Assembly (NCBI GenBank): GCA_013397845.1
Contig: VZTG01005248.1
Span: forward strand, 2,381,376 to 2,445,375
DNA from: Melanocharis versteri
Lineage: Eukaryota > Chordata > Aves > Passeriformes > Melanocharitidae
DNA length: 64,000 bases
Reading direction: 5' to 3'
A model generated the notes under the pieces. It was not told the origin of the DNA. It was given only the letters and a program-made list of their open reading frames with translations, and searched no databases. Both the position numbers and the translations under genes were made by a program. Within the stretch, counting starts at the first letter, position 1. Every line of letters begins with the position of its first letter. Positions 1 to 12,559 of the stretch are shown one piece after another.

Positions 1-2269
1 AAGGTGGCTGATAATGGGATTCTGCTATCTGTAACTCAGGAATGCTACTTTGTTCGAGTGCAGCACAGGAAAATATACTTGCATATACACTAACTAATAC
101 ATTAGGTTTCTTTTTATAAATATTCACCCAGAAGCACAGGTACTAAATTTGTTCAATCTTATAACTCCTAGTTCTGCAGGTACTGTGGTTTGAACTCTGA
201 AATTGTTCTTCCTGTGGCTAGCTCAGTGAGACAGAATACAGCATTAAGCAGGGTAACTTTCATGTTTCTTTTTCTTATTTCTAATAGCTGCAGATACTTT
301 GGAGTTAGATTAAGTTGTCTTTTTTTTTTTTTTTNGTTTATTTTATGTTTTTTTTTTTTTTTTTTTTTTTTTTTTCTGAGCACTAAGCAATTCAGTTTGA
401 GTATATGAGCAGCAAGGAGAAGAGAAGGGAGGGAAACAAATTTTCAGGAGGGACTATGGGAGTTCTCATGAATGAAACAGGTCATTGCTACTCCTTGGAT
501 CTGCACCAGAAATTTGCATTTTTATTCCCATAAAGCAGGAGGTATCTTGCAAGGCAGTGTAAGGTTTTCCTTGGGCATTTTAATGCTTTTACATCTTTCT
601 TTCGGCATCATACGAGCTTAGTTGTTTAGAGACCTAGAACTGAGAGCCACAGAAGCAGAGGGGAAAGACATGCTGTTTATCTGACTTGCAGTCAGTTGGT
701 AAGAGTTTTGGAACTGTTTCTATTATGAGTAGATTTGTGAGTTGGAGACTAGTCGTACCTGCATCCGTCTCTGTGAATTATCTTCGTGCAAAAAGAACCC
801 AAACAAAAAAAAGCCATTTGCACTGAAGGATGCTGTATAGAATCCTAAGACTTACAGAGGCATAAGGCTGTAGTTGAAAGTGCAAAACACACAATTTAGA
901 CAAGTAGTTCATCTGTTAAGCAACACCGAAACATCTTTAATATTACCAATTATTTGTAGGTATCCAGAAAATTTCCAGAAATCAGTTCTGGAAACATGAT
1001 AGGTAGTTTGGAGTTGTGATCACAGAGTGCCAATATGACTGCAACAGGTAGTCATGTAAGAGCACTTGGCTACTGTAGCAAAAATAACAACTTTGGTGCA
1101 TGCTTTATTCTAAAAACACAGAGTGAAAAACAGAAGAAACCGCCGAAGTTTGATCAGGCTTGACATGGAATTGTTGGTATTTATGTGGATTCCATATAAA
1201 GTAAAAGGTCAGGATGTACTTGAAACTCAATCCTAACTCTGAAAATATTTGCCACTTGCAGTAAGCCTGGCTCAACTTTCTGGTTGTGATGAGAAATTCA
1301 AGCATTTTTGTTACTGAGTTAAATCCTAGATACTACACTGAAAGAGAGGTTTTTGTGGGGGTTTCTTTAGGTGGAAAGCCTGTGTAAGTCAGCAAAGCAT
1401 CACATATTCTTATCTTCTCAAGGTGACTTGCGTAACTTTTTTCCTTTCTTTTGACCATAAAAATGAACCAATAAAATATTTTATGTGCCATTAGGGAACA
1501 GCTGGGGATAGACTGACCCTTATTCTACTCCCTCCAGAGTAAGACAAATTAAGTGGACTGTGTTATAATTGCTCTAATAAGCCAAACACTCCAGGACATA
1601 TTCAAGCCACCCAATAACAACAGTAAGATTATGGTCATGAGAGCTGTATTGTTTCTTATGTTTTGGATTATTAGCAGGAAAATTTGTTTTCCGCAGATTG
1701 CTGTGGAACACACAGGGGCTTAGACTTCCACCATGTAAACAGTCAGAAAAAATACAGTAGTATTTTATTCTCTGGTACTAGATGCCCTTCTCAGTATTTC
1801 AAATTTGAAGAAACTGAATCTTACAGCCTGAATATTTGGCTCCTTCTGAAGGAAGCAGGGCCAGCTGTCTGAAGCACTGAGAAGAAATTCTGACTTCACT
1901 GAAGTCAGTGACAAACAGACATGTGCATTGGTACCTAGAACTGACTTGAGTTCTGTGTATGAACAGAAAAAGTGTTGTTCTATGTGATAGTTATGCAGGC
2001 TTTCTTTAATTTAATGCTGCTACAAATTTTCTAAGTGAAGGGAAAAAAGAACCAAAACAATGTGAAAACAAATTTCCCAGGCTTTGAAGCAGTTTTATGT
2101 AAGTAGTTATTTAATTTACAGTTATTATTGTAATCTGATGAGCTAATTAATATTCTAAAAATCTCTGCCAAGAAGTCATCAAGGGCACCATTTTACTTTA
2201 AACTTGCCTGTCAGGGAAGTGGTGCTTCGCATGCATTTCAGTCCATGTTTTCAATTCTTAGAGAAGTAG
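1..2269. other. Unique AT-rich non-coding DNA
   Basis: No gene, RNA or transposon was recognised here. Open frames on both strands are short, have no family resemblance and look like chance. The one notable item is the pair of T runs around a single N at 335, listed separately. Confidence 0.6.
321..375. repeat. Poly-T tracts around a single N
   Basis: A T run ends at an N (335). A short TTTA-rich bridge follows, then a second run of about 28 T (348-375). The single N inside a homopolymer looks like an assembly join or an unresolved base, so the length here is unreliable. Confidence 0.8.
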
Positions 2270-3625
2270 AGAGGGAGGTCAGCAGAACTGCCACCTTGGG
2301 CTTCCAGGGAGTAGATTACAGGCCTTTCAGTCCGACTTTGGTGCCAGGGAAGGTCATGGAGCAGATCACCTTGAGTGTCATCCTGTGGCACATGCAGAAC
2401 AACCAGGGGATCAGGCTCAGCCAGCATGGGTTTATGAAAGGCATTGACCCGCTAGACCAACCTCATCTAATGCCAAGGCGACCTACTCAGTGGATGAGGG
2501 AAAGGCTGTGGATGTTTCTACCTGAACTTTAGTAAAGCCTTTGACACTGTTTTCCACAGCATTCTCCTGGAGAAATGGACTGCTTTGATAGGTGGACCCT
2601 TCACTGGATAAAAAAAATACTGGATGGCTGAGCCCAGAGAGTGGTGGTGAATAGAATTAAACCTGCCCAGCAGACAGGCACTAGTGGTATTCCCCAAGGC
2701 TCAGTATTGGGGCCCTGTTACCAACAGTCTGGACAAGGGAATTTGGTGTACCCTCAGTAAGTTCACAGAAAGCAAGAGGTTGGGTAGGACTGTTTATCTG
2801 CTGGAGGGTAGAAAGATTCTGCAGAGGGCTCTGGACAGGCTGGATTAGTGGGTTGAGGACAAGTATAGGAGGTTCTACAAGGTGACGTGGTGGGTCCTGC
2901 ACTTGGGTCACAACAATCCCACGCAGTGCTACAGGGCTGGGGAAGAGTGGGTGGAAAACAACCCAGCAGAAAAGGACCTGAGAGTGCTGGTCAACAGTAG
3001 CTGAACATGAGCCAGTTGTGCCCAGGTGGCCAGAAAAGCCAATGGAATCCTGGCTTCTGTCCACACTAGTATGGTCAGCAGGACTGGGTAGTGATGCCCC
3101 CCCTGTACTCAGCGCTGGTGAGGCCACACCTCAAGTGCTGTGTTCATTTTGGGCCCCTCACTCACAAGAAAGACATTGAAGTACTGGAGCATGTCCAGAG
3201 AAGGACAACAAATTTGGGGAAGGGTCTGGAGCGCAAGAGTTTTGAGGAATGGCTGAGGGAGCTGAGGTTGTCTAGCTTGGAGAAAAGGAGGCTCAGGAGA
3301 CACCTTATTGCTCTGAAAGGAGGTTGTAGCCAGAAGGGAGTCAGGCTGTTTTCCCAAGTAACAAGTGACAGAATGAGTGATATCAGCCTCAAATTGCACT
3401 GGGGAGGTTTCTATTGGATATCAGTCAAAATTTCTTCACTAAAAGGGTTGTCAAGCCTTGGAAGGGGCTACCCAGGGAAGTGATTGAATCACCATCCCTG
3501 GAAATATTTTAAAGATGTATATATGTGGTCCTTATGGGCATGGTTTAGTGGTGGACTTGGCAGTGCTGGGTTGGACTTAATGGTCTTAAAAGTATTTTTC
3601 AACCTAACTGATTCTATGATTCTAT
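2270..3625 (+). mobile_element. CR1 LINE, 5'-truncated, decayed, with intact 3' tail
   Basis: This is a CR1 non-LTR retrotransposon covering the reverse-transcriptase domain through to the 3' end. Read in shifting frames, it shows a YRP...VPGKVMEQI-like segment near 2310-2360. Motif A follows at about 2526-2561 and reads LNFSKAFDTVFH. A segment typical of the CR1 ORF2 C-terminus (LYSALVRPHLKC...DIEVLEHVQRRT) spans about 3100-3220. The copy ends with the diagnostic tail ATTCTATGATTCTAT at 3611-3625. It is dead: the frame breaks repeatedly, the first Asp of motif A is Asn, and the FADD box near 2770 has decayed to a Phe-Thr-Glu-Ser-like reading. Known of the family: CR1 copies are usually 5'-truncated and lack target-site duplications. 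The 5' boundary is approximate. The frames at 2245-2532, 2681-3127 (-) and 3091-3483 are remnants or shadows of this element. Confidence 0.93.
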
Positions 3626-4810
3626 TTTATGGATTGAACTATTACTATAAATAGTAAATGAGTCCTTTTTATTTTTTTTTAGGAGTCCCTCTTTTCTCTT
3701 ATTTGATCTGTCTGTTTTTCTGGGGAGTGATTAATTTACCTGTAATGAGGAACGAAAGGGAAAAAACAGGAGGTGGGAGGGTAGGTGTGCATTCTCTTCC
3801 TCTTCGCTGGACTCATCATGCTCTCTCTTATCTTCTCTCTCCTTTTTATCTCTTATTCTTATTACCTATTTTGCTTCTTTTTCATGCCTTCATTAATAAG
3901 TGATGTTTATACTTCCCTGGCTAACCTATGTGTTTTCCCCCCTTTCATTTCATTTTCTCCTGTCGTTGTCCAAAGTTGTAAATTCACCTCCTGTTCTCTA
4001 ATCTGCTCCTCTTCCTGTCATCACTTTATTTCAAGCCTGCTCTATGCTCTTCCTCATAATTTTTAAAGTGCATCATTTTCTCCCCTCTTCTCGTCTCTTT
4101 TTAAAGTGTTAATACCATATTCATGCAGCAGGGGTGTTCAAAGTGGAGACAGGGATAGCAAGGAGGGAAGGAAGCTTTTATGCCCATAGAATGACAAAGC
4201 AGCAAGTATCTGTGAATGTATGTCGTTGTGCCTGAATTCTGTCTTCATCCTGGGACCAATATGTAGTGAAGTACACTATGAAAACACTGAACATACAGTC
4301 CATCAGCAGTTTAAGCTGTTGCTTTTAGCTGTGGGCCATTCTAGCATAATAAAGGGAAGATGGAGCTATATCAAGCTTATTCTTAACACATAGTAGTTTA
4401 CTTTCAAACCTAATAAACCATAAATTGTTTGCTTTGTGTCTTGCAACCTAAAAAAGTATTACTACCTTAAAAGTTGTGCTCTTTTCTAATGGGAAGAAAA
4501 ATAGGGGGCATATCAGGGAGGTCAAGAAAGAGTTTAAAGGGGAAAGAGGTCAATTAATAGAAGCAAAACTTTAATTTCTCTTGCTGAAAGTGTATTTAAG
4601 AAGGGGAATATATCACAATAATCAACAAGGTTTTTTGCCTTCAGCCTGTCTGAGGCCATGTGGTTTGGAGATCTGATCACTAGTCCGAAAAGGAAAGGCT
4701 GTTTGCAAGATTTCTGGGGTGTTTTTTCCTGGAAAAGGTGAGAGGACAAAAGCAGAAATCTATGACATACACTTTACGCCTTGTAAGGAAAGTATTCATC
4801 TGTCTATCTG

Positions 4811-4841
4811 CTTCTCTCTCTCTCTCTCTTTCTTTCTTTCT
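4811..4841. repeat. (CT)n/(CTTT)n microsatellite
   Basis: An uninterrupted CT run passes directly into CTTT units. Confidence 0.9.
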
Positions 4842-7330
4842 ACATGCATATATATATAGAGATCCATATGTTTCAAGCTGTCACTAAATTGATTTGGAGG
4901 CAGATTTTTCTTTCATGCACATCTCTTAAGATTAGGTTAAAAATGAATATTTAATATATGGCTTAAACCAATTGAATTGGATTTTCTTATTTGTTTTGCT
5001 CTTTTACATTCACTGTTCAGTATTTTATGGAGTTTTGCATGGTATTTCCATCAGTAATAACAGTTCTGACTACTTGGAGACAGAACAATGCCAAAGCAGA
5101 AGATAGTGTTTGAAAATTCAAACAGCATTTTGTAACAATCATGTTTGCTTAATACATCCCACAACATTTTGGTGTATACAGAATCTGTGGAATTTTTAAA
5201 CCATTTCTAAACTCATATATTGGGTGAGCATGAGTAGCTGGCTCTTTGTTGTATAAATCAGTCATTATTTTCTCATTTGTGTTTGTGCTGTCTTCCAGTA
5301 CTCTTGATTCCTTTAATAGTGTGAACTTTGGTTCTGTTTTTCTTTCAAAATACTGCTTCCATTCAATTTTCTTTGCAACAGGTTCATTGGGCAGTACTTT
5401 GCCTATTTTTATTCTCTTGTGTTTTGTTGGTTTGGTTTTTTTCCTGGTGAGTAGCTAAAACAATTTTCTGATTAAATTGACTATTAATAGCCATTATTTA
5501 CATTAATTTGCACTTGTAATAGCATCGCTAGAGGGCAGTATTGATTAAATTAGGCACACTCTAGTGCTCTGGAAACTTAACTGCAGAAAAGCCTCCAGTA
5601 CAAACATCTTTGCATTTTTAATATATGGTCATGGCTTTCAAGTCCATTTTTCATTACATCCTAAACATAAAAAGTAAAAGTAATGTTAATCACCATGTGT
5701 ATTAAACATTGTTATTTGTAAGTTTAATGTGTGTAAAAGAATATTCTGTGATTTTTATGAGAAAGAATGTGCATGAAGCTTAGTAGAAAGGAGGTGGCAT
5801 TGAAGTTATTGTAAGTTATAATTTATTAGAAATAATTATTAAAGCATAACATTTTTATAATAAAAATATAGGCTTTTTCATTTTTTTTTTCTCAGGGAAA
5901 ATGCTGTGCAAAATAAATATCTTCTAATTTATTAACTATCTCCTTGAAAAATCTCAGTACAGTGTATTTTATAATAATGGACAGCAAATATAAGCAGAAT
6001 TGTAAATTAAAGCACTGACTCATTTGTTCTTATTGATTTACAGGTCTCCTGACAAATGCAGCAACACAGAATCCTCGTAGGAGTGGTTTAGGCTCTCTGT
6101 GAGCTACTTAACTTAGTCAAGTTTCACTGCTGTTGATCATCATCTGTTATATGTCATCAACTCAACTGTCTGTTTCTCTGTATCTCATGAATGACAGCAT
6201 AATTCCTCTGCATTATGAGCTAAAGTTTGTTCTACCATTCTAAGGATCACTGGACTAAGGAATATAGAAAAAGAGATATGCTTGGGCATTAGCAATACAA
6301 AAAAGTTCATGGTTAACTTTCATCTGCGTTGTACACCACTGCTGGACTTGCTGTTACCTACATGTTTCAATCCGAAGAGTCTGCTACAATGAAGAGTATC
6401 ATCCCAATCAGCCTTAGAGAAGACTGTTTTGCCTATGGGAGGACACTGAGGTGCAAAAAAGAAACTCTTCTTGTGCCCTAAACTGTCTGAATTGCTTTTA
6501 TTTTCTTATACTTTCAGTATTTACAATAGACCAAAGAGCAAAATCTATTTTAAAGTGGACACAATCTTACTCTCAAGAGAGTTATGTCATTAAGTTGAAG
6601 GAGGTCTCCACAAAGACATGATTCCAGCTTTCACAAAGCTGAAATGTTGTCCAGCAGAAGTCTTTATGGAAAGCTGAAGTAAAAACTAACTCAGAGACCT
6701 GCTCTTGAAATGCCATGTTCAAGAGAACATAATGGAGCACTGAGAGAAAATGACCTATGTTTGAAAAACTTTGACAAAAAGAACACAAACTGTCTACACG
6801 GCACCTTTATTCCTCTGTACTTAGATTGACTTTCTCGTACTAAAATCATTTTCCGTTTTAACCAGTTAAACATGCCTCTTCTACAGTTCCATTTTTGATA
6901 GTTAAAGTTGGATAATACAGTATTTGCAAAGAGCATGTTTGGTCATCTGTGGCCTATGTCTCATCTGATACACCATTTAGCACCAGAAAGCAAATTAAAG
7001 AGAAACAAAAGTAACACTTGTTTGAAAGAGATCATTAAATGTATTTTGAAAAGCCTAAAGTTATATATTTAACAGTTTTTATATGTTGTATATTTGTAGA
7101 AAATCCTATTTAACAATTAACGTGATAACTCTGACAGTCATGAAAAGTGGTTCAGAGTTAAGTTGTGTTTTATTACTTCAGTTGTCTCTGAAGTGACCAG
7201 TGTCGTTTGCTTTCTTCCATTGGGACATTCTGGATGTAAAGCATGACCAGAGAGGACTGTGTAGAAAAAGCAAAGAATAATGTTGTTTATATTACATAAA
7301 TGCATTCAACCATTGCACTGTTGGAAGGCA

Positions 7331-7360
7331 TTTTTATTTTTATTTTATTTTTATTTTTTT
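7331..7360. repeat. (TTTTA)n-like low-complexity run
   Basis: Imperfect TTTTA/TTTTTA units lie about 65 bases upstream of the TTCC array. Confidence 0.75.
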
Positions 7361-7424
7361 GTCTTTATGTACTGATAAAAATAGAGTGTAAAATATTTTA
7401 CTCATTGCTCTTCATAGCAAGGTT

Positions 7425-7479
7425 TTCCTTCCTTCCTTCCTTCCTTCCTTCCTTCCTTCCTTCCTTCCTTCCTTCCTTC
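7425..7479. repeat. (TTCC)n microsatellite
   Basis: About 13 perfect tetranucleotide units, the longest clean tetranucleotide array in the window. It produces the FLPS-repeat open frame at 7300-7611, which is not a gene. Confidence 0.95.
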
Positions 7480-10400
7480 TCTTCCCGACTTTTTTGTAAG
7501 AGTCAGTTTGAAGCCTGTTCCTTGATCCCATTTTCAGTGTTTTACCTCATTGTTAGACAGCCCACTTTTTCAGCATTATTGGTTAGTGAAAATTTAGCAA
7601 AGACAGCATAGACAAGGGAGAAATAATGATAAAACAGAAACAAAACCTTGTTCCTTTTACTGTACCTTTTGGCATATAAGTTTGGTACATATTGGTATGA
7701 TACAATCAACAAGGGAACTTAATTTCTTCCTGGCAAGTGTATTATGGTTTCAAGTATACTACCTAATACTCCAATTAACTTTTAGTGTTATGCTAGTTCT
7801 ATTCTACTAAAGAAAAATATATAGAGATTATTCAAGTGACCATAGATGAAAGGTACAAAAATGAAAAGTTGATTAAAGAATTTTTTTTAAAGCCTACTCA
7901 AACACTGAGGCTTATTTAATGCAGAAGTTGCAGGAAAATATGAACTATGGATCATTTTGTCTTCAAGTAAAATAAATATATACAAAATTCTTATTTAATC
8001 ATAGGATTTTGACCAGTATCAAAGTAGCAATTAAAGCCCAGCCACTTGTAAAGTGTTATGGACTGACTGCACTATAAATGACCAATGTCAGGTTTAAAAT
8101 GTCATGCAATAAATGATGGTAAATACATTTACTGTACATGTAGACCTCAAGAGCCAGATCCCTCACTCTACCAACTCTCTGTTTTGATTTATTTTAAAGG
8201 GAGCTTAGTAGCCTTATTTAGTAAACACAGAAAAAATGAAAGATGTTACATCATTTTTGTTGCTTTACAGTATTCAGTTTTGTGTTGGTTCACCTAAATT
8301 ATGAAAAATAAAGAAAATCCTTTTATAAGTGAGACTTGTTCCCTGAGCATGACATCACCAAAGGAATTTCACCAGATGATAAGTAAGGTGGGAGCACAGA
8401 GAGGAAGATGGAATTGGAAATTGAGGACATGAACTGTGTTTTGAAGTTTTACCCCCATTTTCATGTCTTGGGTACTTTCATTTTGGTGTGCTCAGTTACT
8501 GATCATATTAAGGTCATTTATTTTCTGGAAAATGGATCCTTTAGAAACAAGAGGATCTAAGAATGGACATCTGAAATCTTTACATCTAAAATCATACATT
8601 CTGATCAGTTCTGAATATGCAACCTTATGTCTTTGTTTTCAAAATACTTTAAATACTCAAAAAAGGGTAGATCTACATGGTTATAAGGTCTACTCTGGAT
8701 AAGAACTATCAAAGAAAAAAGATTCTGATTACTCTTCAGAAATGCATTCTCGTTGCTGAGTCTCTTGTGTACAACAGACACTTCAAGGCACTTAAAATGC
8801 GTTTTGTGCTTTTCCGTCCTCCCCCAGAATGTACAGATTTAGACAAACAAAATATACTGGCTGCCTTTGTCACTGTGAATTACTACTCTAAGAGCAGTGG
8901 TGAAATGTTTCTCTCTCAGGAACAATGTGTTTTCAGAATATTGTGAACTTTAATTTTACAAAACTAAGTTACATAAAAAAATATGTTTGTTTCTGAAAGT
9001 ATTTTATGTGCCTCTTCCAAAGCAGAATTTGAAACACAGAGGGAAATGTCTTATTTGGATGCTATTAAATATCCGTCATTTCTCAGCTTGCACGCAAGTA
9101 ACTTTTTCAAAACACGCTTGAAAAGGAACAGAATAATACATAAAAACACATAATAGACTAATAAAAAACAACTTCCAGAAATGCAGTAAACCTTTAAAAA
9201 TTTTTTGAAAAAAGCTTCTATGTAGCTTTCTGTTAGCCCAGGCAAGGACACATTTAAGTACTGCTTTTAATATTTGGGATATCAAATGGAGCAAACATTA
9301 GCACACTATAGCAATCAATGTGACACATCATTCACCAATTTCATAATTATGCTTTTAGCCTTTTTCTTTTTTTTTTTGCCAATTCATTTCTTCTTAGCAG
9401 CAGCTCAGGCTTTATGTGGTATCCTCAATCACTCACTTGTTTACTGAAATTGTACCCATGTGCTGTTGCATAAATCTTTAACCCAGGCACTTACTATCTC
9501 ATATAGCCTACTTATCACAATCCTGATTACTAATTAGAGTTTCCAGAAGAAAATAAAGAATTCAACACTCTGTCTGAAAAGCCTCTATAGCTATGAGGAA
9601 CAGCTGAACTAAAAGGTGGTAAATGATTGGTTGACAGGAAAATCACAGCACTGAATGCCTGGGTAACTGAACTAGTGGAAAGAAAAATGAACAAGCCAGT
9701 GGTGGATGTAGCACAAGAAGCAAAAAAAAACCCCAAACCAAACCCAAACCAAAACTGAAATATTTATTATATTTATTCAAGGGAGAACACCCCACCCAGA
9801 ACCAGCTCTTTCATCACATAAACATACATATATGCAGTATCTTTTTAAATTAAAAAAATACATAAGAAGGCATTTCCTTTTAAACTTCTTTGTATGATGT
9901 ATACTAAGAATCACATACACATGATTAACAAACAAAGACAGGAATGGGTTGATTATTTTTTTCTGACATCACAGAATTGATCCTGCTTTGAAGTAATGAA
10001 TCTCACACTGGGCTTAACCAAATAAAGATGGACAGAAATCACAATATTCTACTTCTGATTTCAGACTGGGGCTTGAGTAGAGAAAGGAGGTCAAGAAAGA
10101 AACTGAAAAAACAAAACAAAACAAAACAACCAAGACCAGAGAAAAATAAAATGTTTAATTTCAGAGTATTTAGTGTTTAATAAATGCTTTTTAGTATTCA
10201 GTACGTGCTAGGGGAGTGAAAAGGAGTATTATTTGAAACAGGGAAATAAGAAAGGAAAGATTATTTTAACTGCAGAGATGAGAATTTTACTGATAATGTG
10301 GTTGTCTTCTTTTGAGATATAAATCCCATTAAACTTAGAGACCCATGGGTAATATATAAAAGGTAATTCTGTCACTGATTAAAAATAAACTAAAAAATGG

Positions 10401-12559
10401 AAACTAAACTAAAAAGTGGAAATTACAATAAGCCAGAATAGACAGTGACTAATAATGAGCCATTCTGTGGGAGGATCGACACAAGTTCCTCTACTGCTTT
10501 TGACAATGAATGAAATATGAATAATGAGATTGCACAGTTTGTTAGTATATGTAAATTACACAGATTAGTGAAGATATGGGAAGCATAGGAACATATGCAG
10601 AGACAAAATGGATCACCAAATATTAACGGAAAATGGAAAACGGAAAATCAGGAGAGTCAATTTATCATTTCTTACACCATCAAAGTAATTGTGGCTTCAA
10701 TTACATCAAATTTTAAGAAATATGTGAAAAAGGACTTCTGCTCTTGAAATAGATACTAATGTTGGTTTCAAGCTACTCAGTGCCTAGGTCAAGTCACTGA
10801 TTTCATATAGTAATCTAATGTTAGTTATGCATTTTCAGAGCTCCAGCAAGCCATTGGCAGACCCTTACGATACATATCTGTAGTCACAAAGCACAATGTG
10901 CTCATGGCACTGATGTCCTCCACATCTGGCTTGGACAGACCATGCCCACGATTTTCTAGGTTTGATGTTGCCAGTATCAGGCTAGTGAAAGTGACACTAA
11001 AACACTGTGTTGTGCTGCAGTGATGCAAAAAGTCCTGTGCAGATGAACAAAATTGATTAGCATATAATTAAAAACCAGTTTTTCTAAAAATATTAAAAAT
11101 AGCATGCAAGGAACAGCTACAGTAAAAAACCCCAAAACACATAAGGACTGTAAATGTAAATAAGAAAGAAAGAAAGAAACAAACAAAAAAAAACCCACAC
11201 CAAAATCTAGAATGAAAAAAGAAAATTTCTGCAAAGATCTTTGTTTAGGAGTAGAATCTCCAAAGGTGTTTATGTTAGGAGTATAGGGTCTGACATAACA
11301 GAAGGAACAATGTTAGCATGTGCAGAGAGCAGTTTACATTATCTAAGGAGCTTGAGCACTACCTCAAAACCGTTGTATAAAGCACTGTGAGCAAGTGTCT
11401 GTCTTCCTTCACTGCGCTGGAAGAAGCTGATGTATATGTTTCTCTGTACCCAAGAAGAGAGACAGGTGGTTTAATATGGGTTCTCACACAGGCATAACAA
11501 TACATGTCACCCACCTCAGGCAGAGGTTATAATAACAGGAAAGGTCGAAATCAGCTGTCAACCAAAATTTTTGACTGAGTTGTGAAGGTGCTGACGAAAA
11601 GTGGGTAGTAGAAGCCTGAGCCAGCTGTTAATGTACAAACACATAGCACAAAACAGCTCACAGAGCCCCAGTGGCAGTAAAGAGGGCCTTCCCATCACAA
11701 CAACTAAAGCAAGTGCAAGGGTCATATATTTCTTCCCATATATGCAGACAATCTCCACATGGATAGATGAAAATTAATGTGAGCACCCCTGCCTACACTC
11801 TCCATTCACTTCTACAAAGATGTATTTAAGCAGCCTCCAGAGCAGAAATTCAACATGGACTGCAACTTTAAGATATGTAAGCCTAAATGACATGCTATTA
11901 GCAAACAATAAGAAAAGTATATTGGTGCTTGAAGAAAATTATGTTTAATTTGACACAACTTACATTTTCTGCCTCCATGAAGCCACGCAGCACTTGGTTT
12001 TCTTCACAGACAGATCTGTTTTTTCTCAGAATTTTGAAGAGAGCAACATGAGGGTGATACTGTAACTTTCAGCTCATGCAAAACAAATCAAATGAGGGTG
12101 AGCTCTGGATGGGCAGAAATCCTGTCTGAGGAAATAACAATGACCTCACTGTGCACAGGAAACTAACACCCCCCAAAATGACACAGACAGTTCTTAAGAA
12201 GAGCAAATGGCTACCCCTTGTTCTTGAAAAGGAGGCTCTTCAGGAAGCCTACCTGTGTTAGAGGGAATACAGCAAGTTAGAGGGAAAAGTGGTTGTGAAA
12301 TCTTTGCATTTAATTTTACACATCAGGTTAGAGTTTCCTGTACTTCATGACTTGTTTTCCATGTATTAACAAAATCTTACAGGAAGAAATTTTTGTCACT
12401 TACTCCATGGCATGGCCACTTTGTATTATTTAGATGGTGACTGTCTCCTCGGGCAGTTTGACAAACTCAGCAAGCTTCCTCTCCTCTCATTTTTCTCCCA
12501 TTGATTGCAGCCTGTAGTGCTGTGCAGACATACCCACTGCAGTGGTTGTCAGCAGTCCT
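7480..12559. other. Unique AT-rich non-coding DNA
   Basis: No gene or recognisable transposon was found. Minor items are A/C-rich runs at 9722-9755 and 11160-11200, an (AAAAC)n run at 10106-10130, and an imperfect tandem duplication of a unit of about 18 bases at 10386-10422. The minus-strand frames at 9530-9736 and 10825-11028 resemble no protein family I know. Confidence 0.55.
10106..10130. repeat. (AAAAC)n microsatellite
   Basis: Short array of AAAAC units. Confidence 0.85.

Larger units (their letters stand above)
3626..7424. other. Unique non-coding DNA with a pyrimidine-rich start
   Basis: The first part (about 3780-4110) is strongly C/T-rich on the + strand, which creates open frames of low-complexity residues (Phe, Leu, Ser) with no coding meaning. 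A CT/CTTT microsatellite lies at 4811-4841 and a TTTTA-rich run at 7331-7360. I see no exon, RNA gene or recognisable transposon in the rest. Confidence 0.55.

Noticed and set aside
2681..3127. 148-codon minus-strand frame
   Set aside because: Antisense shadow of the CR1 element on the + strand.
7300..7611. Frame with FLPS repeats
   Set aside because: Produced by the (TTCC)n microsatellite.
10825..11028. Minus-strand frame with a protein-like composition
   Set aside because: No domain recognised and no splice sites that would make it an exon; chance is the simpler explanation.
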